NCBI RefSeq assembly: GCF_041821065.1
Contig: NZ_JBGUAX010000007.1
Span: 248,001-312,000, forward strand
Direction: 5' to 3'
DNA: 64,000 nt
Origin: Egicoccus sp. AB-alg2
GTDB taxonomy: Bacteria; Actinomycetota; Nitriliruptoria; Nitriliruptorales; Nitriliruptoraceae
The number at the start of each line of letters is the position of its first letter. Positions within the stretch are counted from its first letter, which is position 1. The position numbers and the translations under genes were made by a program. Positions 1-9,651 of the stretch are shown here, in pieces. Below the pieces are notes generated by a model, which saw only the letters and a program-made list of their open reading frames with translations, did no database searches and had not been told where the DNA came from.

Positions 1-333
1 CTGGGCGCCAGCGACTGGCGGATCATCGGCCGGCACGTGCTGCCCAACGTCGCCGCCCCGATCATCGTCCAGGCTTCGCTGAGCCTCGCGTTCGCGATCC
101 TCACCGAGGCGGCGCTCAGCTTCGTGGGGGTCGGCGTGCAGCCACCCGACCCGGCCTGGGGCCTGATGCTCTCCGACGCGCAGCGCTACCAGACCCAGGG
201 GTGGTGGCTGTCGGTGTTCCCCGGCGCCGCGATCTTCCTCACCGTGATGGCCTTCAACCTCCTCGGTGACGGCCTCCGCGACGCCCTGGACCCCAAGCAG
301 CGCTCCGTGATCGAGTCCCGGGGGGTGGAGTGA
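1..333 (+). CDS. Oligopeptide/dipeptide ABC transporter permease, C-terminal part (DppC/OppC type)
   Basis: The reading frame is open from base 1, so the gene begins upstream; only the last 110 residues are visible. They begin in the cytoplasmic EAA-type loop ([15 protein letters not shown]), which docks permeases of this family onto their ATPases. Two hydrophobic membrane segments follow, and the [14 protein letters not shown] stretch is typical of DppC/OppC. The product would form half of the membrane channel of a peptide importer. The stop shares one base with the ATG of the following ATPase gene (TGATG), so these genes are translated as one operon. The family call is firm; the substrate cannot be told. 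Confidence 0.9.
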   Translation: MGASDWRIIGRHVLPNVAAPIIVQASLSLAFAILTEAALSFVGVGVQPPDPAWGLMLSDAQRYQTQGWWLSVFPGAAIFLTVMAFNLLGDGLRDALDPKQRSVIESRGVE

Positions 334-1394
334 TGACACGGACGGGCGACAGCCGGCAAGAGGTGGTGCTGTCCGTACGCGACCTCGAGGTGTCGTTCGC
401 GACCAAGCGCGGCCTGGCCCAGGTCGTGCGTGGTCTGGACTACGACCTGCACCGCGGCGAGACGCTGGCGCTGGTCGGCGAGTCCGGTTCCGGCAAGTCG
501 GTGTCGACCCTGGCGCTCACCAAGTTGATCCCGATGCCGCCCGGGCGCGTGTCGGGGACGGCGCACCTCGGCGACACGGACCTGCTGTCGCTGTCCGAAC
601 GCGAGTTGCTGGCCGTCCGCGGCCGCCGGGTCGGCTTCGTGTTCCAGGACCCGATGACCTCGCTGAACCCGGTGCACCCGATCGGACGCCAGCTCGTCGA
701 GGGCATGCGCCACCACCTCGGCGTGTCCGAGCAGGAAGGCCGCGAGCGTGCCGTGGACCTGCTGCGGTTGGTCGGCATCCCGGCCGCGGAGAAGCGCCTG
801 GACGACTACCCGCACCAGTTCAGCGGCGGCATGCGCCAGCGCGTGGTGATCGCCATCGGGCTCTCGTGCGATCCCGAGGTGCTGATCGCCGACGAGGCCA
901 CCACCGCCCTCGACGTCACCACCCAGGCCCAGATCACCGAACTCGTCGACCGGCTCCAGGAGGAGCTGGGGATGGCGGTGATCTGGATCACCCACGACCT
1001 CGGCGTGGTCGCGTCGATCGCGGACCGGGTGCTGGTCATGTACGCCGGCGAGATCGTCGAAGAGGCGCCGGTCGACGAGCTGTTCGCCGACCCGCGGCAC
1101 CCCTACACGGTCGGGCTGCTGAAGTCGCTGCCCGTGCTGGGCGCGTTCGAGCGCGAGGACCTGGCCGCCATCCCCGGCCTGCCGCCGGCACCGATCGACC
1201 TGCCGCCGGGCTGCGCCTTCCATCCGCGGTGCACGTACCGGCACGACGAGCGCTGTGCGGTCGAGCGCCCGCCGTTGCGCGAGGTCGCACCCGGGCACCG
1301 CATCCGCAGCTTCTACGAGGTGGCCGAGGCCGACCGGCGCGAGGCCGCGACCGTCGGCGCCGCCGAGCCGGCCGGGGTGGAGGAGCAGGGATGA
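333..1394 (+). CDS. Oligopeptide ABC transporter ATP-binding protein (DppD/OppD type)
   Basis: A 353-residue ATPase that would power peptide import together with the neighbouring DppF-like ATPase. It shows the Walker A motif GESGSGKS, the Q-loop [10 protein letters not shown], the signature SGGMRQR, a Walker B ending [11 protein letters not shown] and the switch His in WITHDLG. The C-terminal GCAFHPRC...C segment is the oligopeptide-transporter HPY extension found only in this subfamily. The ATG at 333 is chosen because it overlaps the upstream stop; a GTG at 330 is also in frame. The end overlaps the next gene by ATGA. Confidence 0.93.
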   Translation: MTRTGDSRQEVVLSVRDLEVSFATKRGLAQVVRGLDYDLHRGETLALVGESGSGKSVSTLALTKLIPMPPGRVSGTAHLGDTDLLSLSERELLAVRGRRVGFVFQDPMTSLNPVHPIGRQLVEGMRHHLGVSEQEGRERAVDLLRLVGIPAAEKRLDDYPHQFSGGMRQRVVIAIGLSCDPEVLIADEATTALDVTTQAQITELVDRLQEELGMAVIWITHDLGVVASIADRVLVMYAGEIVEEAPVDELFADPRHPYTVGLLKSLPVLGAFEREDLAAIPGLPPAPIDLPPGCAFHPRCTYRHDERCAVERPPLREVAPGHRIRSFYEVAEADRREAATVGAAEPAGVEEQG

Positions 1395-2467
1395 ACGACG
1401 CGCTGCTCGAGGTCGACGACCTCCACGTGCACTTCCCGGTGGGGCACCGCCGCCGGGGCGGCGAGCGGTCCGCGGTCCGCGCCGTCGACGGCATCAGCTT
1501 CGACATCCCGCGCGGCCGGACGTTGGGGCTGGTGGGTGAGTCCGGCTGCGGCAAGTCCACGACCGGCCTGGCGGTGCTGCGGCTGCTCGAACCCACCAGC
1601 GGCACGGTCCGCTTCGACGGCACGGACCTGTCCAGCCTGAACCGCAAGCAGCTGCGCCGCTTCCGCCGGCGGGCGGCGATGATCTTCCAGGACCCCTACG
1701 CCTCGCTCGACCCGCGCCGGTCGATCGGTGACGCGATCGGTGAGGCGCTTGACATCCACGGCCTGCACCAGGGCAAGCCGGCCCGCCGCGACCGGATCGG
1801 TGAACTGCTCGAGCGCGTGGGCCTGCACCCCGACACGGCTGGCCGTTATCCCCACGAGTTCTCCGGTGGTCAGCGACAGCGGGTCGGGATCGCACGGGCG
1901 CTGGCGGTCGAACCCGACTTCCTGGTGTGCGACGAGCCGATCGCCGCCCTGGACGTGTCCATCCAGGCGCAGGTGCTCAACCTGCTCGCCGAACTGCAGC
2001 AGGAGCTCCGGCTCACCTACCTGTTCATCGCCCACGACCTCGCGGCCGTCCAGCACGTCTCCGACCGGATCGCGGTGATGTACCTCGGGCGGGTGGTGGA
2101 GATCGGTGACCGCCGGCAGGTGATCACCGACCCCCAGCACCCCTACACCCGCGCGCTGTTGTCGGCGGTCCCGGTGCCCGACCCGGTGCTCGAGCGCGAA
2201 CGCCGCCGGGTGGCACTGGCCGGCGACGTGCCGAGCCCGATGGACCCGCCGTCGGGATGCCGGTTCCGCACCCGGTGCCCGGAGGTGTTCGAGGCCTGTG
2301 GCCGCGTCGATCCGGACCTGATCGACGTGACGCGCGGGGCGCACGACGCCCCCGGCCACCGGGCCGCCTGCCTGCTGCACGGCGAGGTCGGCCAACCGGT
2401 CGAGCGGTCGGAGCACCCCGACGCGAACGCGCGCGACGCCGGATTGGATGGCGCCCTGTCGAACTGA
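1391..2467 (+). CDS. Oligopeptide ABC transporter ATP-binding protein (DppF/OppF type)
   Basis: A 358-residue partner ATPase of the same importer. Walker A is GESGCGKST, the signature is SGGQRQR, and Walker B is [10 protein letters not shown] with the switch His in FIAHDL. The C-terminal GCRFRTRC segment is again the HPY oligopeptide extension. The ATG overlaps the dppD-like stop as ATGA and is preceded by AGGAG. This is the last gene of the transporter operon in the window. Confidence 0.93.
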   Translation: MNDALLEVDDLHVHFPVGHRRRGGERSAVRAVDGISFDIPRGRTLGLVGESGCGKSTTGLAVLRLLEPTSGTVRFDGTDLSSLNRKQLRRFRRRAAMIFQDPYASLDPRRSIGDAIGEALDIHGLHQGKPARRDRIGELLERVGLHPDTAGRYPHEFSGGQRQRVGIARALAVEPDFLVCDEPIAALDVSIQAQVLNLLAELQQELRLTYLFIAHDLAAVQHVSDRIAVMYLGRVVEIGDRRQVITDPQHPYTRALLSAVPVPDPVLERERRRVALAGDVPSPMDPPSGCRFRTRCPEVFEACGRVDPDLIDVTRGAHDAPGHRAACLLHGEVGQPVERSEHPDANARDAGLDGALSN

Positions 2468-2480
2468 CGAAGGGCGCACC

Positions 2481-2768
2481 ATGAGCGAGCAGGACGCGGA
2501 CCGCACCCCCGGCGGGGACTCCTTCGAGACCGACCGCCTCACCGACGATCAGCCGCCGCGCGAGGACCTCATCCCGGTCGAGGAACTCGACGAGATCGCC
2601 GAGGCGGAGGCGACGGAGGCGGACCCGTACCTCAGCGAGGACGACGCGGCGCTGCCACGACCGGCAAGCGAGGACCTGCCGGAGTCGCAGGGCATGGACG
2701 TCGACCTCGGCGACAAGATCAGCGAGGACTACGCGGACCGTCCGCGACTCTCCGACGAGGAGCGGTGA
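2481..2768 (+). CDS. Small acidic protein of unknown function
   Basis: A 95-residue product very rich in Asp and Glu (for example the ELDEIAEAEATEAD run), with no cysteine, membrane segment or signal peptide. It starts 14 bases after the transporter operon, with AGGG before the ATG, so it may be co-transcribed with it. No family is recognised. The low complexity suggests an intrinsically disordered cytoplasmic protein. That it is real rests on the clean start, a codon pattern like its neighbours and the otherwise empty position. Confidence 0.6.
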   Translation: MSEQDADRTPGGDSFETDRLTDDQPPREDLIPVEELDEIAEAEATEADPYLSEDDAALPRPASEDLPESQGMDVDLGDKISEDYADRPRLSDEER

Positions 2769-2893
2769 ACCACGCCGAGAAGTCGTGAAACCTTGTCCAG
2801 TCGGGTGGGCCGCGGTCGCCGTCCGCCCGACCTTCGGTTCAGGGAGACTTCAGCCGCCCCGCTCCTAGGGTCCCGGACGTTGGGAGGGGCCGC

Positions 2894-3895
2894 ATGCCTC
2901 CATCGGGACAGCAGGAGCGGGGAACCGGGCCGCGAAGCGAGCCCGCGGAGGCGCCGCGAGGCGACGCCTCGACGGCGCCGGTCGACGGTGCGGCAACGCC
3001 GACGGCGACGCCGGCGCGCCTGAGCCGCCGGTCGTTCCTCGCCGTGACCGGGACGCTCGCGACGGCGGCCGTCGTGCCGGGCTGCACGACCGACCGCGCG
3101 ACGGTGCCCGGACCCCAGGAAGGTCCCTCGGCGGTCCCGCAACCCGGTGTGCAGGTGCCCGAGGCGACCGGCGCCGCGACCCGCTTCCTCAACCCCGACC
3201 AGTACGAGCTGCTGGAGGCGATGGCGGCCCGGCTGATTCCCGGCGACGAGGACGACCCCGGTGCGGTACAGGCCGGGGTCGTCGACTACATCGACCGGCT
3301 GCTGGCCACGCACGAGGGCTACCCGCAACGCACCTACACCATGGGGCCCTTCGCCCGCGGCTACGAAGGCGACGAGGAGCCGCCGGCCGAGCCGGGCATC
3401 GTCTGGGTGCCGGCGGACGAACTCGACCGCTACGGCTGGCAGGCCGGGCAGACACCGCGTGAGCTGTACCGCATGGGGCTCGCCCGCTTCCAGGAGCTCG
3501 TTGCCGCCCGGCACGGCGGGGCGAGCTTCGTCGAGCTGAGCGAGGACGAGCAGGACGCCCTCATCGAGGCCATCGAGGACGACGAGGACGACGACGTCGG
3601 CGAGATCTTCGACCCGATCCCGGCCGGCACCTTCTTCGAGCTGGTGCACAAGCACGTCGTCGAAGGCTTCCTCGCCGATCCCATGTACGGCGGCAACCGC
3701 GACATGATCGGCTGGCGCCTGATCGGCTTCCCCGGGGCGCAGCGTGCCTACAGCCCCGAGGAGATGGTGGACCCGGACTTCAGCCGGCCACCGCAGTCGC
3801 TGGCCATGCTGCCGATGCTGCACGGCGCCCATCGCGGTGACACGACCGCGCTGGGGTCGGTGCGCCGGCGTCACCCGAACGGACCGATCGACTGA
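2894..3895 (+). CDS. Gluconate 2-dehydrogenase subunit 3 family protein, Tat-exported
   Basis: A 333-residue small (gamma-type) subunit that in known GMC-type dehydrogenases accompanies and helps export the flavoprotein. After a Pro/Ala-rich leader, a twin-arginine motif SRRSFLAVTG (residues 44-53) is followed by a hydrophobic core. A lipobox-like VVPGC (Cys64) suggests Tat export with possible lipid anchoring. The mature part carries the acidic YELLEAMAARLIPGDEDDPG region typical of the family. The flavoprotein gene starts 10 bases downstream. The 125-base gap upstream probably holds the promoter of the whole respiratory unit. Confidence 0.85.
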   Translation: MPPSGQQERGTGPRSEPAEAPRGDASTAPVDGAATPTATPARLSRRSFLAVTGTLATAAVVPGCTTDRATVPGPQEGPSAVPQPGVQVPEATGAATRFLNPDQYELLEAMAARLIPGDEDDPGAVQAGVVDYIDRLLATHEGYPQRTYTMGPFARGYEGDEEPPAEPGIVWVPADELDRYGWQAGQTPRELYRMGLARFQELVAARHGGASFVELSEDEQDALIEAIEDDEDDDVGEIFDPIPAGTFFELVHKHVVEGFLADPMYGGNRDMIGWRLIGFPGAQRAYSPEEMVDPDFSRPPQSLAMLPMLHGAHRGDTTALGSVRRRHPNGPID

Positions 3896-3905
3896 TGGGG
3901 GCGGC

Positions 3906-5699
3906 GTGATCGAGCATCCCGAGGTCGACGTGGTCACCGTCGGTGCCGGCTGGACGGCCGGCATCGCGGCCCAGCAACTGACCGCGCAGGGCCTGACGGT
4001 CGTGTCGATCGAGAAGGGTCGTGCCCAGTGGACGTGGCCCGACTTCGCCCACAACCACGACGAACTGCGGTTCACGGCCCGCCACGAGCTGATGCACGAG
4101 ATCGAGCGCGAGACGTGGACCTGGCGGCCCAACGACCGGATGCCGTCGCTGCCGATGCGTCAGTACGGCGCCTTCCACCCCGGCTCCAACGTCGGCGGCG
4201 CCGGCGTGCACTGGTCCGCCGTGATGTGGCGGTTCCTGCCGACCGACTTCGACTACCTGTCCCACCACACGGAGCGCTACGGCCGCGACCTGCTGCCGGA
4301 CGGGCACAGCAACCAGGACTGGCCGGTCGGCTACGACGAGCTCGAACCCCACTTCACCCAGTTCGAGGTGGACACGGGTATGTCGGGTCAGACCGGCAAC
4401 CTCAACGGCGAGATCCTCGAGGGCGGAAACCCCTACGAGGGGCCCCGCAGCCGGCCGTATCCGTTGCCGCCACTGGCGCCGACCCGGGCCGGGCTGCGGT
4501 TCGCCGAGGCCGCCGAGGCACTCGGCTACACCCCGTTCGTGCAGCCCTCGTCGATCCTGTCCGAGGGCTACACCGACATGTCGGGCGAACCGCGGGCGGG
4601 CTGCGTGTACTGCGGGTTCTGCACCCGCTACGGCTGCCACGTGGACGCGAAGTCCTCCGCGCTGACGGCCCACATCCCGATGGCGCTGGACACCGGCCGC
4701 TACGAGATCCGTACCCGCTGCTACGTGACCCGGATCCCCGTCGACGACACGGGGCTGGCGACGGGCATCGAGTACCTCGGCCCCGACGGGCGCGAGCACT
4801 TCCAGCCCGCCCGCACCGTGCTGGTCAGCGGCTACACGATGTCCAACGTGCGCCTGCTGATGCTCTCGACCAGCGACGCCCACCCCGACGGCATCGGCAA
4901 CGCGCGGGGGCAGCTCGGGCGCAACGCGACCCACCAGATCTGGCAGCAGCCCACCATCGGCCGCTTCGACGGCGAACGCTTCAACACCTACATGGGCAAC
5001 ACGTCCACTTCGCACGCGATCTACGACTTCGCCGGCGACGTGTTCGACCACAGCGGCCTGGGGTTCATCGGCGGCGGCCAGTTGTTCGCCGACGCGGGTG
5101 AACGGCTGCCGATCGGCACGGTCGAGGGCATCCCCACGGCACAGGGCGAGGGCGCGGAGACCGCGGACGGCGAGCCACGCGAATGGGGCCAGGCCTTCAA
5201 GGACCGCATCCGTCACTGGGACTCGTACATCCCGATCACGATGCAGGCCGAGAGCCCGGCCTACGAGTTCAACCGCTTCGACCTCGATCCGACCTACACG
5301 GACTTCTTGGGGCGTCCGTTGCTGCGGATCACGTTCGACTGGACCGACAACGAGCGGCGCATGTACGCGTTCATCGCCGAGCGCGCCATGGAGATCATGG
5401 ACCGGATGCAGCCGACCGCCCGCGTCGACAACCCGGAGATCGAGCCCTACAACGTCGTCGACTACCAGTCCACGCACATCCAGGGCGGCGCCATCATGGG
5501 CACCGATCCGTCCAACTCGGTCACCAACCGCTACGGGCAGGTGTGGGACGCACCCAACGTCGTGGTGACCGGGGCGGCGCTGTTCCCGCAGAACCCCGGC
5601 GCGAACCCCACGGCCACCGTGAACGCGCTGATGTACCACACGCTCGAAGCGATGCGTGAGCAGAACTACTTCCGCGCTCCGGGTGAGCTGCTGTCGTGA
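3906..5699 (+). CDS. GMC-family FAD dehydrogenase, gluconate/sugar dehydrogenase large subunit type
   Basis: A 597-residue flavoprotein predicted to oxidise a sugar, sugar acid or alcohol outside the cytoplasm and pass electrons on. The dinucleotide fold VGAGWTAG lies at the N-terminus and the C-terminal GMC signature ends in QNPGANPTATVNAL. A cysteine set C233-x2-C236-x2-C239-x4-C244 is seen; comparable cysteines in FAD-glucose and fructose dehydrogenases hold a [3Fe-4S] cluster, which I infer here. It has no signal peptide, consistent with co-export by the Tat-bearing partner. GTG 3906 is the first usable start, and the stop overlaps the cupredoxin gene (GTGA). Confidence 0.88.
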   Translation: MIEHPEVDVVTVGAGWTAGIAAQQLTAQGLTVVSIEKGRAQWTWPDFAHNHDELRFTARHELMHEIERETWTWRPNDRMPSLPMRQYGAFHPGSNVGGAGVHWSAVMWRFLPTDFDYLSHHTERYGRDLLPDGHSNQDWPVGYDELEPHFTQFEVDTGMSGQTGNLNGEILEGGNPYEGPRSRPYPLPPLAPTRAGLRFAEAAEALGYTPFVQPSSILSEGYTDMSGEPRAGCVYCGFCTRYGCHVDAKSSALTAHIPMALDTGRYEIRTRCYVTRIPVDDTGLATGIEYLGPDGREHFQPARTVLVSGYTMSNVRLLMLSTSDAHPDGIGNARGQLGRNATHQIWQQPTIGRFDGERFNTYMGNTSTSHAIYDFAGDVFDHSGLGFIGGGQLFADAGERLPIGTVEGIPTAQGEGAETADGEPREWGQAFKDRIRHWDSYIPITMQAESPAYEFNRFDLDPTYTDFLGRPLLRITFDWTDNERRMYAFIAERAMEIMDRMQPTARVDNPEIEPYNVVDYQSTHIQGGAIMGTDPSNSVTNRYGQVWDAPNVVVTGAALFPQNPGANPTATVNALMYHTLEAMREQNYFRAPGELLS

Positions 5700-6049
5700 G
5701 GGGGTGGTCGGTGGTGCTGGTGTGCGGCGGACTGCTCGCGGGCACCGTCGGCTGCAGCGGAACCGGGGCCACCGACGCGCAGGTGCTCATGACGGGCGAG
5801 TTGCGTTTCGAACCGACGACGGTGGAGATCCCCGCCGGGGGCAGCGTGACCTGGCGCAACGACGGTCAGCGACCGCACACGGTGACGGCCATCGACCGGG
5901 ACCGGCAGCCGACCGGCGACTTCGACTCGGGGGAGATCATCGGGACCGGCACGTTCACGCACACGTTCCAGGCGGCGGGGACCTACGTCTACCACTGCGA
6001 GTTCCACGGCCGCTCGGAGATGGTCGGCATCGTCGAGGTGACCCCGTGA
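5696..6049 (+). CDS. Plastocyanin-like cupredoxin lipoprotein
   Basis: A 117-residue blue-copper electron carrier. The N-terminus is a lipoprotein signal ending GTVGC (Cys20). Likely type 1 copper ligands are His61 (RPHTVT) and the C-terminal loop Cys101-x2-His104-x4-Met109. It overlaps both neighbours by four bases, so it is translated with the dehydrogenase and oxidase subunit II. A role in carrying electrons from the dehydrogenase to the oxidase is inferred from position. Confidence 0.88.
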   Translation: MRGWSVVLVCGGLLAGTVGCSGTGATDAQVLMTGELRFEPTTVEIPAGGSVTWRNDGQRPHTVTAIDRDRQPTGDFDSGEIIGTGTFTHTFQAAGTYVYHCEFHGRSEMVGIVEVTP

Positions 6050-7080
6050 CCCGGCGTGCCGCGGCGGCGGCCCTGCTGGTGACGTTGCTCGCCGGCTGCG
6101 CCGGTCCCGAGGCGATGCTGGACCCCTTCGGGCCGTCCGCCCGCAACACCGCCCTGCTGTGGTGGATCATGTTCGGGATGGGCACGGCGGTGTACGTCGT
6201 CGTGATGGTGCTCGTCGTGCTGGCCTTCCGCCGCGGTCGCCGGCGGCCGGCCGACGACCCCGCCCTGGCGGCGCGCGACGAGGACACCTCGCCGGTCAAC
6301 CGCCGGCTGATGATCTTCGGCGGCATCGTCGGCCCGGCCCTGGTCCTGCTGGTGCTCAACGTCATCTCCGTGCCGATGGGCATGGCCGTCGGCGACCGGG
6401 GCGCCTCGGCCGAGGGCGTCGAGGGCTTCGCCGAGGAGGACGTCGTCGTCAACGTGACCGCCGAGCTGTTCTGGTGGCGCGTGGAGTACCCCGGCCGTGA
6501 CGTGATCACCGCCAACGAGATCCACATCCCCGCCGGCGAACAGGTCCGCGTGCGCCTGACCAGCCAGGACGTCATCCACAGCTTCTGGGTGCCCAAGCTG
6601 GCCGGCAAGATCGACGCCACCCCCGGCCACACCACGGAGCTGGTCCTCGAGGCCGACGAACCGGGCCGCTATCGGGGCCGCTGTACGGAGTTCTGCGGGC
6701 TGGCGCACGCGCAGATGATCATCCATGTCGTGGCCCAGGAGCGGGCCGAGTTCGACGCCTGGGTCGAGCACCAGCAGCAGCCGCAGCCACAGCCGCCCAC
6801 CGAGCGCCTGGAGGAGGGCCGGCAGGTCTTCTTCGGCTCCTCGTGCGTCTACTGCCACACGGTCGACGGCCATGGACCTCCCAACCAGATCGGCCCCGAC
6901 CTGACGCATCTCGCCTCCCGAGAGACCATCGCCGGCGGCATCCTGCCCAACAACCGCGGCAACCTCGCCGGCTGGATCGTGGACCCGCAGGCCCAGAAGC
7001 CGGGCAACCTGATGCCCGGCACCCAGATCGCGGGTGAGGAACTCGACGCGCTGCTCGACTACCTCGAGTCGCTCGAATGA
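6046..7080 (+). CDS. ctaC: Cytochrome c oxidase subunit II with fused cytochrome c (caa3 type)
   Basis: A 344-residue electron-entry subunit of a caa3 oxidase. A lipoprotein signal (LLAGCAG) is followed by two membrane helices (about residues 35-62 and 90-112). The cupredoxin domain has the CuA ligands His178 and C213-x3-C217-x3-H221-x2-M224. A fused class I cytochrome c follows, with heme motif C267VYCH271 and probable axial Met323 (LMPG). The fused heme domain marks it as caa3 rather than aa3 type. GTG 6046 overlaps the upstream stop, and its own stop overlaps ctaD. Confidence 0.95.
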   Translation: MTRRAAAAALLVTLLAGCAGPEAMLDPFGPSARNTALLWWIMFGMGTAVYVVVMVLVVLAFRRGRRRPADDPALAARDEDTSPVNRRLMIFGGIVGPALVLLVLNVISVPMGMAVGDRGASAEGVEGFAEEDVVVNVTAELFWWRVEYPGRDVITANEIHIPAGEQVRVRLTSQDVIHSFWVPKLAGKIDATPGHTTELVLEADEPGRYRGRCTEFCGLAHAQMIIHVVAQERAEFDAWVEHQQQPQPQPPTERLEEGRQVFFGSSCVYCHTVDGHGPPNQIGPDLTHLASRETIAGGILPNNRGNLAGWIVDPQAQKPGNLMPGTQIAGEELDALLDYLESLE

Positions 7081-9050
7081 GCGCGGAGACCACCGTCCTG
7101 CACGAGGCCGACTACGCCGTCCTCGACCGCACGTGGGACCGCAAGCCGGGGCTGCGCGGCTGGCTCGGGCAGTGCAACCACAAGACCGTCGGCCTGCGGT
7201 TCATCGTCACGTCGCTGTTCATGTTCCTGCTGGCCGGCGCGCTGGCGCTGGTGATGCGGATGCAGCTGGCGGTGCCGGAGGCCAACGTCACGACGCCCGA
7301 GGTCTTCAACCAGCTGTTCACCATGCACGGCACGCTCATGATGTTCATGTTCGTCGTGCCGATGTTCGAGGGCCTGGCGATCTACTTCCTGCCGCTGCAG
7401 CTGGGTGCGCGCGACATGCCGCTGCCGCGGATCAACGCGTTCGGCTACTGGGCCTACGTCGGCGGTGCCGGGCTGCTGCTCACGAGCATCTTCTTCGGGG
7501 CGGTGCCCGACGGGGGCTGGTACGCCTACGTGCCGCTCACGACGGCCGAGTACTCGCCGGGGTTGAACCTCGACTTCTGGCTCCTCGGGGTCACGTTCGT
7601 GGAGATCTCCGCGATCGTGGCGTCGATCGAGATCATCGTGCTGATCTTCCGCTCACGCGCACCCGGCATGACGCTGGCGCGGATGCCGATCTTCGCGTGG
7701 GCGAACCTCGTCACCTCCGGGATGATCCTCGCGGCCTTCCCGCCGCTGGTCGCCGCCAGCCTGCTGCTGGAGGTCGAGCGCAAGCTGGGCACCGCCTTCT
7801 TCGACGCCGCCCGCGGTGGCGACCCGCTGCTGTGGCAGCACCTGTTCTGGTGGTTCGGCCACCCCGAGGTCTACATCCAGCTGCTGCCGGGCCTCGGCAT
7901 CCTCGCGGCCGTCATCCCCGCCATGACCCGCCGGCGCCTGCCGCTTCGCTGGCTGGTCGTCGGGTCGTTCATCGCGATCGGGATCGTCAGCTTCGCGCTG
8001 TGGGTGCACCACATGTACGCGACCGGCATCCCGACCCAGGCGCTGCAGTTCTTCGGTGCCGCCAGCTTCATGATCACGATCCCGACCGCCGTAATCATCT
8101 TCGCCTACGTCGGCGCGGTCTGGACCGGGCACGTGCGCTGGACCGTGCCGATGCTGTTCGCCGTCGCCTTCCTGGTGGTGTTCATCCTGGGCGGCATCAC
8201 GGGCGTCATGGTCGCGGTCGTGGCCTTCAACTGGCAGATCCACGACACCTACTTCGTGGTGGCCCACTTCCACTACGTGCTGTTCGGCGGCTCGGTGTTC
8301 CCGATCTTCGCCGGCCTGTACTACTGGTTCCCGAAGCTGACCGGCCGCCAACCCAACCGCGCCGCCGGCCTGTGGGCGTTCTGGCTGATGTTCATCGGCT
8401 TCAACGTCACCTTCATGCCCCAGCACATCCTCGGGTTCCTCGGCATGACCCGGCGCCTGTGGACCTACGAGGCGGGCCTGGGCTGGACGATCTGGAACGT
8501 CATCTCGTCGGCCGGCTCCGGCCTCCTCGGCCTGGGCGTGCTGATCAGCGTGGTGGCCTTCGCCGTCGCGTGGCGCCGGGGCGAACCCTGCGGGGACGAC
8601 CCGTGGCAGGCGTCGTCGCTGGAATGGTCGTTGCCGTCGCCGCCGCCGAACGAGAACTTCGCGCACCTGCCGGTCGTGACCGACCAGGAACCGCGCTGGG
8701 ACGCCGGTTCGCGGCCACATCCCCACGAGACGACGGCCTGGTACCAGGAGCTGGCGTCCCCACCGGAGGGCCAGCGCGAGGCCGTCCTCACCACCGTCGC
8801 CGACGCGCGACCGCAGGCGATCGTCGTGCTGCCCGGCCACTCGCTGTGGCCGCTGTGGCTGACGCTGGCCATCCTCGTCGGCCTCGTGGGCGTGCTGTTC
8901 GACCTCTACGTCGTCGCGATCGTCGGTCTGGTCGGCATCTTCGTCACGCTGGTCGGCTGGCTGTTGCCCGACAGCCTCGTGGACGCCCGTCCGGCCGCGG
9001 ACGACGACGCTCCCGGCGACCCCGCCGCGACCGGAGGTGGCCGCCGATGA
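7077..9050 (+). CDS. ctaD: Cytochrome c oxidase subunit I (caa3 type, long form)
   Basis: A 657-residue catalytic subunit that reduces O2 and pumps protons. Heme and CuB ligands are visible: His84 (TMHGTLM), His262 and the cross-linked Tyr266 in GHPEVY, His311-His312, and His397/His399 in HDTYFVVAHFHY. D-channel entry Asp113 (GARDMP) and gating Glu264 are present. The segment IPTAVIIF carries Ile340 where A-type oxidases have the K-channel lysine (PTGIKIF). The C-terminus adds two membrane helices, like the 14-helix Bacillus CtaD. ATGA overlaps join it to ctaC and the following gene. Confidence 0.95.
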   Translation: MSAETTVLHEADYAVLDRTWDRKPGLRGWLGQCNHKTVGLRFIVTSLFMFLLAGALALVMRMQLAVPEANVTTPEVFNQLFTMHGTLMMFMFVVPMFEGLAIYFLPLQLGARDMPLPRINAFGYWAYVGGAGLLLTSIFFGAVPDGGWYAYVPLTTAEYSPGLNLDFWLLGVTFVEISAIVASIEIIVLIFRSRAPGMTLARMPIFAWANLVTSGMILAAFPPLVAASLLLEVERKLGTAFFDAARGGDPLLWQHLFWWFGHPEVYIQLLPGLGILAAVIPAMTRRRLPLRWLVVGSFIAIGIVSFALWVHHMYATGIPTQALQFFGAASFMITIPTAVIIFAYVGAVWTGHVRWTVPMLFAVAFLVVFILGGITGVMVAVVAFNWQIHDTYFVVAHFHYVLFGGSVFPIFAGLYYWFPKLTGRQPNRAAGLWAFWLMFIGFNVTFMPQHILGFLGMTRRLWTYEAGLGWTIWNVISSAGSGLLGLGVLISVVAFAVAWRRGEPCGDDPWQASSLEWSLPSPPPNENFAHLPVVTDQEPRWDAGSRPHPHETTAWYQELASPPEGQREAVLTTVADARPQAIVVLPGHSLWPLWLTLAILVGLVGVLFDLYVVAIVGLVGIFVTLVGWLLPDSLVDARPAADDDAPGDPAATGGGRR

Positions 9051-9649
9051 GCCTGCGCACCGCCCGCAACGTCCGCGCGATCGGCGCCGAGGAGGGCCGC
9101 ACCATCGGCTGGTGGGGCACCGTCATCGGGCTGATCGCGCTGGCGCACCTGGTCGCGGCCGCCAACGTCGCGGCCGTCTATCTCCGCTCGGTCAGCGGTA
9201 CCTGGCCGCCCGGCGCGATCGACCCACCCGAGGTCTGGCTGAGCCTGCTCGCCGTCGGCCTGGCGGTGGCGGCCGCGGCCGCCACGGGCGTCGCGGCGCG
9301 TGGCTTCCGCGACGCCACGCCGCTGCGACTGCCGTTGCTGTTGGTCGCCGCCGTGCTGGTGCTCGCGGCCGCCGTCATCCGCGGCGGGGTGACGATCTTC
9401 TCCGACCACCCCGTGACCGAGCACGCCTACTGGTCGATCCGCTGGTTCCTCGGCGGCATCGACATGGTGCTCCTCGGTTCCACCGGCCTGGCGCTGCTGG
9501 TGGCTGCGGTCCACGCCGTGCGCGGCTGGACGGTGCCGGGCGCCCACGCCGAACTCGCGTCGATCACCCTGTGGACGGCGACCGTCGCGGTCTTCGTGAG
9601 CGTCAGTTGGCTCGTGCTGACGGGTGTGACGTTGTGGTGGGGAGGGTGA
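9047..9649 (+). CDS. Five-helix membrane protein, probable cytochrome c oxidase subunit III
   Basis: A 200-residue protein with five predicted membrane helices (about residues 20-46, 58-80, 92-113, 126-152 and 170-196). Its size, helix count and place directly after ctaD match the short subunit III (CtaE) of Bacillus-type caa3 oxidases. The sequence is diverged, and the conserved acidic and His residues of subunit III cannot be matched with confidence. The start overlaps the ctaD stop as ATGA. It is called subunit III mainly by context. Confidence 0.6.
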   Translation: MSLRTARNVRAIGAEEGRTIGWWGTVIGLIALAHLVAAANVAAVYLRSVSGTWPPGAIDPPEVWLSLLAVGLAVAAAAATGVAARGFRDATPLRLPLLLVAAVLVLAAAVIRGGVTIFSDHPVTEHAYWSIRWFLGGIDMVLLGSTGLALLVAAVHAVRGWTVPGAHAELASITLWTATVAVFVSVSWLVLTGVTLWWGG

Positions 9650-9651
9650 GC

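Noticed and set aside
186-1298. Long open frame on the minus strand opposite the peptide-transporter ATPase
   Set aside because: Antisense to a gene with complete Walker motifs; product is Arg/His-rich with no domain. Such frames are common in very GC-rich genes.
3780-5639. 619-codon open frame antisense to the GMC flavoprotein
   Set aside because: Composition (Val/Gly/Arg/His) is that of a shadow frame; the sense strand codes a complete flavoprotein.
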